Below the pieces are notes generated by a model that was not told the DNA's origin, searched no databases, and saw nothing but the letters and a program-made list of their open reading frames with translations. The translations under genes and the position numbers were made by a program. This document shows, one piece after another, positions 18,278-27,669 of a stretch of DNA of 64,000 nt. The first letter of the stretch is position 1, and each line of letters starts with the position of its first letter. Origin of the DNA: Flavobacterium pisciphilum (lineage in GTDB: Bacteria > Bacteroidota > Bacteroidia > Flavobacteriales > Flavobacteriaceae); contig NZ_JAJJMO010000001.1 in assembly GCF_020905345.1 (NCBI RefSeq), positions 1,178,001 to 1,242,000 of the forward strand, read 5' to 3'.

Positions 18278-19420
18278 TTACTTTACTTCTTTATAATTAT
18301 TAATTGCTTTTTGATACAATGCCTCATATTTAGGCAATACATTTTTAATATCAAATTTCTTAGCAACCTCTAAAGCGTTAGCCTTAAACTCATTTAGAGT
18401 TGCATCATCCTTAAGAATTTTCAAAGCATTCACAGCCATTTCTTCAACGTTACCAACATCACTTAAATATCCTGAATATCCATCAAAATTTACTTCTGGC
18501 AATCCGCCGGAATTACTTGAAATCACTGGAACCCCACATGACATAGCTTCTAGTGCAGCTAAACCAAAGCTCTCTGTTTCTGATGGCAACAAAAATAAAT
18601 CTGTAAAACATAAGATTTTATCAATCTCATTGCTATTCCCAAAAAAGATTACTTTATCGTAAATCCCTAATTCCTGACATAAAATTTCGGCTTTCTCCTT
18701 TTCAGGACCATCCCCAACCATCATTAATTTTGCAGGTATTTCTTTTTGAATATTATAAAAAATCTTAATAATATCTGGAATACGTTTTACTTTTCTAAAA
18801 TTACTAATATGAGTAATGATACGTTCATTTTCTTTAGCCATTACATAACGATGACAAGGAGCATCTGGATCCTTCTTCACCTTATCCAACTCTATAAAAT
18901 TAGGGATTACCTTAATTTTATTTTTAATATTGAATAATTTCAAAGTATCATCTTTTAAACTCTGCGAAACCGAAGTCACATAATCCGATTTGTTGATACT
19001 AAAAGTTACAGCAGGCTTATAAAACGGATGATTCCCTACTAAGGTAATATCAGTACCGTGAAGCGTTGTAATCATCGGGATATGAATTCCTTCATTTTTA
19101 AGCATTTGCTTAGCCATATAGCCTGCATATGCATGAGGAATAGCATAATGCACATGAAGTAGTTCTATCTTGTACAATTTTACCATATCAACCAATTTGC
19201 TTGACAAAGCCAATTCATAAGGTTGATAGTGAAACAAAGGATATTCTGGAACGTTTACTTCATGATAATGTACATTAGGATTCAAAAGTGCTAACCTAAC
19301 AGGCTGGCTATAAGTTATAAAATGAATTTCGTGACCACGTCTTGCTAATTCAAGGCCGAGCTCAGTGGCTACAACCCCACTCCCACCGAAAGTAGGATAA
19401 CAAACTATTGCTATTTTCAT
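18278..19420 (-). CDS. bshA: N-acetyl-alpha-D-glucosaminyl L-malate synthase
   Basis: GT4 glycosyltransferase of 380 aa, first step of bacillithiol synthesis: joins GlcNAc from UDP-GlcNAc to L-malate. The start MKIAIVCYPTFGGSGVVATE and the following GHEIHFITYSQPVRL and HYHEVNVPEYPLFHYQPYEL are highly characteristic of BshA. The GT4 nucleotide-sugar site is seen in ESFGLAALEAMSCGVPVISS, where Glu residues bind the donor. Cytoplasmic. bshB and bshC are not in the window. It implies the cell uses bacillithiol as a low-molecular-weight thiol, as many Flavobacteriaceae do. Confidence 0.95.
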   Translation of the reverse strand: MKIAIVCYPTFGGSGVVATELGLELARRGHEIHFITYSQPVRLALLNPNVHYHEVNVPEYPLFHYQPYELALSSKLVDMVKLYKIELLHVHYAIPHAYAGYMAKQMLKNEGIHIPMITTLHGTDITLVGNHPFYKPAVTFSINKSDYVTSVSQSLKDDTLKLFNIKNKIKVIPNFIELDKVKKDPDAPCHRYVMAKENERIITHISNFRKVKRIPDIIKIFYNIQKEIPAKLMMVGDGPEKEKAEILCQELGIYDKVIFFGNSNEIDKILCFTDLFLLPSETESFGLAALEAMSCGVPVISSNSGGLPEVNFDGYSGYLSDVGNVEEMAVNALKILKDDATLNEFKANALEVAKKFDIKNVLPKYEALYQKAINNYKEVK

Positions 19421-19574
19421 GTATTGATTTTAGTATTACGAAAGTACTCAAAAATAGCGTTTGATAGAAGTGAAAATTAAGTTAAAAAACAATCCATCCA
19501 ATCCAAATAAGCATCTAAAAGCATTTCAAAGCCACTAAACTAATTTTTATTCTTTTTAGAAGCATAAGTAATTT

Positions 19575-19653
19575 CATCCAGCAGAACCACTGAACCCGCT
19601 GTACACTAAATCTGCGCAGAAAAAGCACGGGATATCGTTTCCATCGGGGCTAG
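19575..19653 (-). repeat. Probable degenerate copy of a dispersed intergenic repeat
   Basis: On the minus strand this reads CTAGCCCCGATGGAAACG, then ATCCCGTGC, a perfect palindrome TCTGCGCAGA (19611-19620), and ACAGCGGG. From memory, intergenic elements beginning AGCCCCGAT..GGAA..ATCC and ending A.AGCGGG are abundant in Flavobacterium and related genomes. This looks like a worn copy. It stands out from the AT-rich flank by its base composition. The link to the family is recall, not computed. Confidence 0.4.
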
Positions 19654-19750
19654 GTTAGAAATTTTGTTTTTCATAACAAACTTTTATTAAACTTTAAAAA
19701 TCAAATAAAACTCTTTAAAAAAACATATTAATTTCATTCTGAGACACAAA

Positions 19751-19782
19751 AAAAGGCACAAAATATACATTTTATGCCTTTT
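19751..19782 (-). terminator. Terminator after the 160-aa gene
   Basis: Stem AAAAGGCA/TGCCTTTT (19751-19758 with 19775-19782), extended inward by AAAAT/ATTTT, with a U-run on the minus strand. It lies 19 bases past the stop of the gene at 19802. Confidence 0.8.
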
Positions 19783-19801
19783 AGTATTTTAAAGATACGT
19801 T

Positions 19802-20284
19802 TTAGAAAAATCGACTATGCCAGCTATCAGCTGCAGGCACTTCCCAAGATTCGTTGTATTCTTCTATATTGTTTACTAGATTATTAAAAACAATCGTATT
19901 TTCAGATACTGATTTGTCTTTAACCATTTTCTTAAAATCAATTAAAGGCTTGTGTGCAATATGTTCACCTAGTTTAAAAGTAACATTCATTTTATCAAGT
20001 AAATCAACATCATACTTTTTTTCTAAACTTTGAATGAACTCAACTGAACTATCAATAGAACAGCCAGTTGCTGCTTGTACATCTTGATTTACTGCTAATA
20101 TTATAAATCGATTGTACTTTAATTCATATGAAGCCTCTAAACTCGTTCCATGTGCTGCCCAACCTTCTATAAAAGCTTGTAAAGCAGTTTCTATTTCAGA
20201 AAATTCCTCATCAGAAAATTTTCTGTTTGATTGATAAATCCAAATTCTGGATTCACCAGGTAAATTTTCAAAAGGGATATACAT
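19802..20284 (-). CDS. Conserved Bacteroidota protein, function unknown
   Basis: 160 aa soluble protein starting MYIPFENLPGESRIWIYQSNRKF and ending ADSWHSRFF. Close relatives in flavobacteria are often called ABC transporter ATPase, but no Walker A, Walker B or LSGGQ motif is present here, so that name is wrong for this sequence. Visible features are an acidic, alpha/beta composition and conserved-looking ATGCSIDSSVEFIQSLEKKYDVDLLDK, with a single Cys next to charged residues. It is the last gene of the minus-strand set that includes two Fe-S proteins. A role linked to those proteins is possible but not shown. Confidence 0.8.
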   Translation of the reverse strand: MYIPFENLPGESRIWIYQSNRKFSDEEFSEIETALQAFIEGWAAHGTSLEASYELKYNRFIILAVNQDVQAATGCSIDSSVEFIQSLEKKYDVDLLDKMNVTFKLGEHIAHKPLIDFKKMVKDKSVSENTIVFNNLVNNIEEYNESWEVPAADSWHSRFF

Positions 20285-20379
20285 TTTAATTATTTTAAAT
20301 TATTTTTATTTTGTTTCAAGTTCAGGATTTCAAGTTCAAAAACTTAGCCTATCAGAACCTCAAAACGTAGTAACTCAGT

Positions 20380-21171
20380 TTACAAATCCTGAGCATTTGC
20401 AATTAACTCTGCAATGTCTAATACTTTTACAGAATCTTCTTTTTCCTGATGTTTAATACCATCAGTTAACATTGTATTGCAAAACGGACAACCCGCTGCA
20501 ATAATATCAGGTTTAACTTCAAGAGCGTCTTGTGTGCGTTCTACATTAATCTCTTTAGTTCCTGGCTCAGCGTCTTTAAACATCTGTGCTCCACCAGCAC
20601 CACAGCATAATCCATTTGCCTTAGAACGCTTCATTTCGACCAACTCGATATCAAGTTTCTCAATTAACGCTCTTGGAGCTTCATATACCTTATTTGCTCT
20701 CCCCAAATAACATGGATCATGAAAAGTAATACGTTTTCCTTTAAACTGTCCACCCTCAATGGTTAATCGACCATCGTCAAGCAAAGATTTAAGAAATTCT
20801 GTATGGTGTACTACCTCATATTGTCCACCTAATTCTGGATATTCATTCTTTAACGTATTGAAACAATGAGGACAGGCTGTAACAATTTTTTTTGCTTCAT
20901 AAGCATTCAGAACTTCAATGTTCATCATCGCTTGCATTTGAAACAAAAACTCATTTCCAGCACGTTTTGCTGGATCACCTGTACAACTTTCTTCAGTACC
21001 AAGAACTGCAAAAGAAACACTTGCACGATTTAATATTCGCACAAACGCTTTTGTAATTTTCTTAGCTCTATCATCAAAACTTCCTGCACAACCTACCCAA
21101 AATAAAACTTCTGGTTGTTTCCCTTGGGCTAGCATTTCTGCCATTGTTGGCACAACTAAACTTTCTGACAT
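20380..21171 (-). CDS. CCG-domain (Fe-S)-binding protein, HdrB/LutA-like
   Basis: 263 aa with two cysteine-rich CCG domains: the first around ACPHCFNTLKNEYPELG, the second around HDPCYLGRANKVYE ... GLCCGAGGAQMF ... AAGCPFCNTML. Such domains hold an unusual Fe-S cluster in heterodisulfide reductase HdrB, glycolate oxidase GlcF and lactate utilisation proteins. It lies next to a membrane 4Fe-4S protein (21311-22648), and together they look like a two-piece membrane redox complex in which this is the cytoplasmic catalytic subunit. The electron donor and acceptor are unknown. The pairing is widespread in Bacteroidota. Confidence 0.88.
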   Translation of the reverse strand: MSESLVVPTMAEMLAQGKQPEVLFWVGCAGSFDDRAKKITKAFVRILNRASVSFAVLGTEESCTGDPAKRAGNEFLFQMQAMMNIEVLNAYEAKKIVTACPHCFNTLKNEYPELGGQYEVVHHTEFLKSLLDDGRLTIEGGQFKGKRITFHDPCYLGRANKVYEAPRALIEKLDIELVEMKRSKANGLCCGAGGAQMFKDAEPGTKEINVERTQDALEVKPDIIAAGCPFCNTMLTDGIKHQEKEDSVKVLDIAELIANAQDL

Positions 21172-21310
21172 CTTCTTTTTTTGTTAAATCGGTTAATCGC
21201 TAATTTGATTAATCGTTGTAAAAATTAATCTATTTGCTAACATTCACTATAAACCGAAATTTATTTTATTTAAACGATTCAAAAAAATAATCAATTAAAC
21301 TATAATCGTT

Positions 21311-22648
21311 TTAATTCTCATTCTTCCAATTCAATCTATCTTGCTGACTGTATTGCCATGGTGCTCCATTATTTTCAATATTTGTCATCATCGCATTTAA
21401 AGGCATTGGGGCAGCACTTTGCTCCATAACCAAATAACGACGCATATCCATAATAATTGATAACGGGCTAATATTTACTGGACATTCTTCAACACATGCA
21501 TTACATGAGGTACACGCCCATAATTCTTCAGGAGTGATATAATCATTCAATAATGATTTATTATCTGGAACAAAAACTCCTTTATTTGTATCTATATTTT
21601 TACCTACTTCTTGCAAACGGTCTCTAGTATCCATCATAATTTTACGAGGAGACAATTTTTTACCGGTTTGATTTGCAGGACAAGATGAAGTACAACGACC
21701 ACATTCTGTACAGGTATACGCATTTAACAACTGAACCCAATTCAAGTCCTGAACATCGCTAGCTCCAAACTTACTTGGTGCTGCATTTTCATCTACAGGA
21801 GCTGCTGCAAATGGATCAGCGTTAGGATCCATCATTAATTTAACCTCTTTTGTAACTGATTCTAAATTATCAAACTGCCCTTCAGGATTCAAATTAGCAA
21901 AATACGTATTTGGGAAAGCCAATAAAATGTGTAAATGTTTTGAGAAATACAAGTAGTTCATAAAAATCAAAATACCTGTAATATGCAACCACCAAAATGC
22001 TTCGCATAATAACATAACCAACTCATTAGACATTCCGTTAAAAATTGGCGCTATAAACTGGCTTACAGGAAAACTCCCTGCTTTATGAAAATGTGAAAAT
22101 CCTCCTGGAACATTTTGCAAATGCAAATCAGAAGCATTCATCAACAAAAACAATGTCATTAATACTACCTCAAAATATAAGATATAATTTGCATCATTTT
22201 TTGGGAATCCATTTAAATCTGGATTAATAAAACGTTTCAATCGAATAACATTTCTTCTTATCCAAAAAACTGTTACTGCTACCAAAACCAATAAAGCCAA
22301 TATCTCAAAAGAACCTATTAACACGTCATATACTGGTCCTAAATAGGGCGCAAAAACTCTATGAGTACCAAATAAACCATCGATGATGATTTCGAGTAAT
22401 TCGATATTTATAATAATAAAACCAACATAAACAACAATATGCAATACTCCTGCAATTGGTCTTTTTACCATTTTAGACTGACCAAGAGCAATCATAGCCA
22501 TGTTTTTCCAACGTGCTTTTGGATTGTCTTTACGATTTACGTCTACTCCTAAATTTATGTTTCGAATAATTTTTTTTACGCTTGAAGCAAAAAAACCAAA
22601 ACCAACAATAAGAAGAATGGCAAATAAAATATTATCTAAATAACTCAT
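21311..22648 (-). CDS. Membrane (Fe-S) reductase subunit, HdrC/NarI-like
   Basis: 445 aa. The N-terminal half has about five membrane helices in the pattern of cytochrome-b-like quinone subunits, with several histidines (for example GVLHIVVYVGF, FWWLHITGI). The C-terminal half carries two 4Fe-4S motifs: CTECGRCTSSCP ... and CTSCNACVEECP. This arrangement suits electron transfer from the menaquinone pool to a CCG-domain partner, which is the next gene downstream (20380-21171). The two are separated by 140 bases, so co-expression is likely but not certain. The precise substrate is unknown. Confidence 0.87.
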   Translation of the reverse strand: MSYLDNILFAILLIVGFGFFASSVKKIIRNINLGVDVNRKDNPKARWKNMAMIALGQSKMVKRPIAGVLHIVVYVGFIIINIELLEIIIDGLFGTHRVFAPYLGPVYDVLIGSFEILALLVLVAVTVFWIRRNVIRLKRFINPDLNGFPKNDANYILYFEVVLMTLFLLMNASDLHLQNVPGGFSHFHKAGSFPVSQFIAPIFNGMSNELVMLLCEAFWWLHITGILIFMNYLYFSKHLHILLAFPNTYFANLNPEGQFDNLESVTKEVKLMMDPNADPFAAAPVDENAAPSKFGASDVQDLNWVQLLNAYTCTECGRCTSSCPANQTGKKLSPRKIMMDTRDRLQEVGKNIDTNKGVFVPDNKSLLNDYITPEELWACTSCNACVEECPVNISPLSIIMDMRRYLVMEQSAAPMPLNAMMTNIENNGAPWQYSQQDRLNWKNEN

Positions 22649-22657
22649 ATCTTAAGT

Positions 22658-23617
22658 TTATTTTTTAGAAATCGAATCGTTAACTGGTGCTACGTATGGT
22701 TTGTTTTTCTTTCCGAAAAGCGAAACATTCACATAACGTGTTGGTGATAAACGTACATCTTGTAACAACAACTCTAATTCTTTAGAAGTTGCTTGTAAGT
22801 TATTATAAAGAGCCTCATCTTTTAATAATTTACCCATTGTACCTTTACCTGAATTTAATCCTCCCATTATACCATCAACTTTAGCCAATGTTTGGTTTAA
22901 ATTTCTAACCGTTTTACCTAAATCAGCTTTATTTAAAGAGTCTGACATTTTAGCAAAATTCCCAGACATTTTATTGAAGTTAGTAACAACTCCATTAATT
23001 TGACTTTTATTAGTATCCAAAATAGAATTAATACTTCCTGAAGCTTTATGAAATTGCTCCATTGTCTTACTCAATTCAGCTAAACTCTTTTTTAAGTCTT
23101 CTTGTCCTTTTTGATCTAGAACATTATTTAATCCTGAAACTAATTTATCAATATTAACTAACATCTTCTCTACTTTGTCCTGAACTGGAGCCAATTTATC
23201 TGCCAAACCTGCTGTTAAACCAAGTTTAGTTGTTCCTTTTAATAATTGTCCTTCAACAGCTGGTTCTTTATCATTAAAATTTGGATAAATAGCAATTTGC
23301 TTACCTCCTATTAATCCCGGCTCATATATAGAAGCAGTACTTGATTTAGAAATAGGAAAATCAGTTTTTAATTGTAATTCAACTAAAAGCTTCCCTGTTG
23401 ATTCATTAATTTTTATACCATTGATTTTACCAATTCCTAATCCGTTTAAGGTAACAGGTGCAGATGTAGCTAATCCTTCTACATTATCGTATTCAACATA
23501 AAATGTCTTGTAGTTTGTAAAGAGGTCTTTGCCTTTTAGAAAGCTATACCCCCAAATAAATAATAAAATTGATGCAATGACTAAAATAGCCGTTTTAATT
23601 TCTCTTGTTAGTTTCAA
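22658..23617 (-). CDS. MlaD/MCE-domain protein
   Basis: 319 aa. One N-terminal membrane helix (IKTAILVIASILLFIWGYSFL, about residues 8-28) followed by an MCE domain (YKTFYVEYDNVEGLATSAPVTLNGLGIGKI) and then a long helical tail with heptads (about 130-290). MCE proteins form rings that carry phospholipids between inner and outer membranes with an ABC transporter (MlaFE). Those genes are not here. The tail resembles other single-MCE proteins that form tubes. It lies directly between the Fe-S gene and the amidase gene with short gaps, in a set centred on the cell envelope. Confidence 0.88.
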   Translation of the reverse strand: MKLTREIKTAILVIASILLFIWGYSFLKGKDLFTNYKTFYVEYDNVEGLATSAPVTLNGLGIGKINGIKINESTGKLLVELQLKTDFPISKSSTASIYEPGLIGGKQIAIYPNFNDKEPAVEGQLLKGTTKLGLTAGLADKLAPVQDKVEKMLVNIDKLVSGLNNVLDQKGQEDLKKSLAELSKTMEQFHKASGSINSILDTNKSQINGVVTNFNKMSGNFAKMSDSLNKADLGKTVRNLNQTLAKVDGIMGGLNSGKGTMGKLLKDEALYNNLQATSKELELLLQDVRLSPTRYVNVSLFGKKNKPYVAPVNDSISKK

Positions 23618-23667
23618 AATGTAAGTGTTTGTACAAATTTAATATAAAAATATTGAACTTGTAATTA

Positions 23668-24822
23668 TTATTTAAGCGAGTCTTGGATACTAATTTTTTC
23701 TCCATTTTTAAATGCAATCAAAAAAGCAGAGTCGTACCCCTTATTTTTTGCTTCTTGCAAATATTTTTTTGCTTGATTATAATCGGCTGTTTGTTGATAG
23801 GTATACTTATAAACATTATTCTCATAGACAACAGAAACTCCTGTTAAGCCCTTAAAATTTGATGGTGCTAATGGCGTCTTTTTTATACTAGCCAAAAGTT
23901 GTACCTTATATATAGAGCCATCTAAATTCGGTTTTACAGTAGTCTTTTGAGGTGGAGCTGTATTTGTTGTTTTTACAGGAGTAGAATCTTTTGCTGCTTT
24001 CTCAATAATCTTTGAAGACGGCTTTTCATCTACAGGATCACTAGATCCAGTACCAAAATATTCTTTCTTATAACTAATAATAGCTCCCGCAATAGCTTTT
24101 GCATATTCATTTTGTCCATCTTCTGAATTTAAGATGTCTCCCTCTTCTGGATTAGAAACAAATCCTGTTTCTACCAAAACTCTTGGCATATACGCTTTAT
24201 GAAGTACCATAAAAGGCGCTTGTTTTACACCTCCACCGCGTAATTTTTTTCCCATTAATCCAAATGCGTCTTCTATTTTACTAGCTAAACCAATACTATA
24301 ATCTAGATATTCTTCTTGCATCAAAGTCATTCCAATCATAGATTCTGGCGAATTTGGGTCAAATCCTTCATATTTTTGCTTGTAATCTTTCTCCAATGTA
24401 ATAACCGAGTTCTCATTTTTAGCCACCTCAAGATTAGAAGCAGCTTTATTCATACCCATTACATAAGTTTCAGTTCCGTATGCTGCTGTATTTTTGTTTG
24501 CATTACAGTGAATCGATACAAAAATACTAGAATTGGCTCTATTAGCGATATTCGCTCTTTCGATCAAACCAACAAACACGTCTGTTTTACGAGTATATAT
24601 TACATTAACATTCGGATATGACTCTAATATTTTTCCAACCTTTAAAACTATTGCCAAAGCGATATTTTTCTCAATCCGCCCGCTATAAACCGCTCCAAAA
24701 TCATGATCACCGTGTCCTGCATCTAACGTTACTTTAAAAACATTAGATTGACTATAGGCACAAAATGACATTATAGTTAGAAAAAAACTAAATATTACCC
24801 TATTTTTGTTAAATATATCCAT
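23668..24822 (-). CDS. N-acetylmuramoyl-L-alanine amidase with SPOR-like tail
   Basis: 384 aa. A signal sequence (to about residue 25, ending AYSQ) is followed by an Amidase_3 domain, a zinc peptidase that cuts the bond between MurNAc and L-Ala in peptidoglycan. Zinc and catalytic motifs: DAGHGDHDFGA (His), later VSIHCNANKN (His) and RVLVETGFVSNPEEG (Glu). A Pro/Thr-rich linker (about 255-300) leads to a repeat-like C-terminal domain (IYKVQLLASIKKTPLAPSNF) that looks like a SPOR domain binding denuded glycan at the septum. It probably acts in daughter-cell separation. It diverges from the LptD gene (51 bases apart). Confidence 0.9.
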   Translation of the reverse strand: MDIFNKNRVIFSFFLTIMSFCAYSQSNVFKVTLDAGHGDHDFGAVYSGRIEKNIALAIVLKVGKILESYPNVNVIYTRKTDVFVGLIERANIANRANSSIFVSIHCNANKNTAAYGTETYVMGMNKAASNLEVAKNENSVITLEKDYKQKYEGFDPNSPESMIGMTLMQEEYLDYSIGLASKIEDAFGLMGKKLRGGGVKQAPFMVLHKAYMPRVLVETGFVSNPEEGDILNSEDGQNEYAKAIAGAIISYKKEYFGTGSSDPVDEKPSSKIIEKAAKDSTPVKTTNTAPPQKTTVKPNLDGSIYKVQLLASIKKTPLAPSNFKGLTGVSVVYENNVYKYTYQQTADYNQAKKYLQEAKNKGYDSAFLIAFKNGEKISIQDSLK

Positions 24823-24872
24823 ATAATCTAAAAGTTAATTTTAATAAAATACAACTACTATAATTTTTTTAA

Positions 24873-27623
24873 TTGATTATTTTTGACAAAAAATTATATG
24901 TAAGTTTGACATGTCAAAAAACAAGCCATATTTTTACAAAAATAGTATTTAAACCTTTGCATACAAACTTATTTAATATCGTTTTATTATCATTTTTCCT
25001 AACATTAGGATGTGGTAATATATATTCACAAGACACGAACAAAAAAAAGAAAGCTACAAGCGCTAATAAACAGCCAGATAGCACCAAAATCACAACTATA
25101 GACTCCATAAAGGTAGATAGTATAAAGATAGATAGCATAAAACCCAAAAAAGCTTTTTTGGATGGCAAAGTGAAATACAAAGCCAAGGATTATGCTAAGA
25201 TTGATCAAAAGCGAAAGCTTATTACTTTATATAATGAAGCGGAGTTATACTACCAAGATGTTGAACTAAAGTCAGGCATCATTGTTCTAGATTACGAAAA
25301 AAATGAAGTTTACGCAGGTCGTCTAAAAGATTCTGCAGGTGTCTATACCCAATATCCCAATTTCAAACAAGGTCCAAGTGCCGTTGAACCAGACTCTATT
25401 CGGTTTAATTTTAAAACACAAAAAGCTTTAATCTGGAATTCTAGATCTGAACAAGGTGAGTTTAGAATAAAAGCTAGCATTACGAAAAAAGAGAATGACT
25501 CTGTGTACTTCTTAAAAGGGGCACGTTTCACTACTGCAAAGGATGTTGATAATCCTGAATACTACTTTCAAACAAACAAAGTTAAATTCATACCTGGAAA
25601 AAAAGTAATTACTGGCTTAACTAATATGGTAATTGCCGATGTACCTACTCCTATTGCTTTACCGTTTGCTTATTTCCCTATGTCTTCTGAAAAAAGTGTT
25701 TCTGGTTTAATTCTACCAAGTTACAACGACTCTAATACCAGAGGATTCTCATTACAAAATGGTGGTTATTATTTTGCTTTAAGCGATAATTATGATTTAA
25801 CTGTTTTAGGAGATTATTATACTAACGGAAGTTATGCCATGCGATTTGAATCGGCATATGCAAAAAGATATAAATATAGAGGTAACGTGAATGTTCGTTT
25901 TGAAAATTTAATATCTAGCGAAAGAGGATATCCTGATTATACTAGACAAAACATATACAACATTCAATGGACGCACTCTAAAGATACAAAAGCAAGTCCT
26001 AATTCTAGTTTTTCTGCTTCTGTGAATATGGGTAGTAGTAAATATTTTAAGCAATCTATCAACCAAGCTAATATAGGTTCTAACTTAAACAACACATTAA
26101 GTTCTTCTGTTTCTTACAGTAAAACCTTTAATACGTTACCACAAATACGTACTTCGTTAACTGCTACGCATTCTCAAAACACACAAACTGAAGTTATTAA
26201 TATGACTTTACCAACATTAGAAGCGAGTGTTGATAGAATTTATCCTTTCGTAGGGAAAAATGGAGTTAAAAAAGGATTCATTAAAAACATTAACTTTCAG
26301 TATAACCTAAGTGGTAAAAATAGCATTGTAACAACTGATTCTCTATTTTTTAAACCTCAAATGTTTGATGATGCCAAAATTGGAGCTAGACACAGCATTC
26401 CTATAAGTACTAACTTTAAATTATTCAAATATTTTAGTGCTAGTACAACTGCAAATTACCAAGAAGTATGGCAAACAAAAACAATCAGTAGATCATACAA
26501 TACCGAGCAAAGCAAGGTAGTTGATAAGGTTGTAAATGGTTTTGATGCTTACAGAACCTATTCATTTAGCTCTAGCCTTGGTACTACTATTTATGGTACT
26601 TTTAATTTTGGTGAAGACAAAAAAATAAAATCTATTCGCCACGTAATGCGTCCGTCTGTTTCTTATGGATATACACCTAGTTTCGAGAAATATTATGACA
26701 CCTATGCTTCTGATGCTACAGGAACCATAATTAAAGAATACAGCCGTTTTGAAGGAGGTATTTTTGGAGCTCCAGGTAATAGTAACTCTAATATAATAGG
26801 ATTTGATTTGAGCAATACTTTTGAAGCAAAAGTTACTGATAGAGACAGTACAAAAACAGAACCTAAAAAAATAATGTTACTTAACAACTTAAACTTCTCT
26901 ACAAGTTACAACTTTAATGCCGATGGGATTTCTTCATTTGCATGGCAACCTTTGAGAGTTAGTGGAGGAACACAGCTTCTTGACAATAAAATGAATGTCA
27001 ATTTTGGAGCTACATTAAATCCTTACGCTATAGATAATTCTGGAAAACAGATAAATACTTTTAATATTAATAATGGTGGAAGTTTATTTAGAATGACTAG
27101 TGCAAATATGACATTGAACTACTCTATTTCTAATAAAGAAAAAAACAAAAAAGACGATTCTAACAACCAAAACACAAGAAATGGTGGTCGTGAAGATGAT
27201 TTATTCGGAAGAAGCACCGATTTAAATGACACTCGTAAAAGCCAATTTGACGGTTCTGAAGAAGAAGACAATGAAATAACTGAATTCTTCAATGCAAAAC
27301 TTCCTTGGGATATGACTCTAGCGTACTCCCTAACCTATGGAAATACCGCTAGAGAAAATAAAATCATAGGAAACTCTATCATGATTTCCGCAAATATGGA
27401 TATTACACCAAAATGGAAAGGTGGTATATCTACTGGATATGATTTTGTACAAAAGGGAGTTACTTTTACCCAACTTCGTTTTGAAAGAGATTTATTAAGC
27501 TGGAGAATGGATTTTAACTGGACTCCAATTGGCCCATACTCAAACTGGAACTTCTTTATCGGAATCAAATCTGGAGTTCTTAGTGACATCAAATGGAACA
27601 AAAGAAGCACTATCAACAGATAA
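24873..27623 (+). CDS. lptD: LPS-assembly outer membrane protein LptD-like
   Basis: 916 aa as read. After a hydrophobic leader (cleavage near residue 55, SQD) comes an OstA/LptA-like beta-jellyroll (about 90-240: VKYKAKDYAKIDQKRKLITLYNEAELYY ... KTQKALIWNSRSEQGEF) and a large beta-barrel ending in GIKSGVLSDIKWNKR. It should insert lipopolysaccharide into the outer leaflet. The start is uncertain: no ATG is in frame; the TTG at 24873 gives a long basic N-terminus, and TTG at 24957 would give a shorter signal (LHTNLFNIVLLSFFLTLG). Bacteroidota LptD proteins are divergent from the E. coli one, but the domain order fits. Confidence 0.85.
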   Translation: MIIFDKKLYVSLTCQKTSHIFTKIVFKPLHTNLFNIVLLSFFLTLGCGNIYSQDTNKKKKATSANKQPDSTKITTIDSIKVDSIKIDSIKPKKAFLDGKVKYKAKDYAKIDQKRKLITLYNEAELYYQDVELKSGIIVLDYEKNEVYAGRLKDSAGVYTQYPNFKQGPSAVEPDSIRFNFKTQKALIWNSRSEQGEFRIKASITKKENDSVYFLKGARFTTAKDVDNPEYYFQTNKVKFIPGKKVITGLTNMVIADVPTPIALPFAYFPMSSEKSVSGLILPSYNDSNTRGFSLQNGGYYFALSDNYDLTVLGDYYTNGSYAMRFESAYAKRYKYRGNVNVRFENLISSERGYPDYTRQNIYNIQWTHSKDTKASPNSSFSASVNMGSSKYFKQSINQANIGSNLNNTLSSSVSYSKTFNTLPQIRTSLTATHSQNTQTEVINMTLPTLEASVDRIYPFVGKNGVKKGFIKNINFQYNLSGKNSIVTTDSLFFKPQMFDDAKIGARHSIPISTNFKLFKYFSASTTANYQEVWQTKTISRSYNTEQSKVVDKVVNGFDAYRTYSFSSSLGTTIYGTFNFGEDKKIKSIRHVMRPSVSYGYTPSFEKYYDTYASDATGTIIKEYSRFEGGIFGAPGNSNSNIIGFDLSNTFEAKVTDRDSTKTEPKKIMLLNNLNFSTSYNFNADGISSFAWQPLRVSGGTQLLDNKMNVNFGATLNPYAIDNSGKQINTFNINNGGSLFRMTSANMTLNYSISNKEKNKKDDSNNQNTRNGGREDDLFGRSTDLNDTRKSQFDGSEEEDNEITEFFNAKLPWDMTLAYSLTYGNTARENKIIGNSIMISANMDITPKWKGGISTGYDFVQKGVTFTQLRFERDLLSWRMDFNWTPIGPYSNWNFFIGIKSGVLSDIKWNKRSTINR

Positions 27624-27669
27624 ACAGCTGCCACAAACAAAAACACATTTAATTTAAATTGATACAATC

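Larger units (their letters stand above)
19421..19801. other. Non-coding gap with a terminator and a probable repeat
   Basis: This 381-base gap upstream of bshA holds a GC-richer block at about 19575-19653 (listed as a repeat) and a minus-strand terminator at 19751-19782. No open frame of note was found. Confidence 0.6.
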
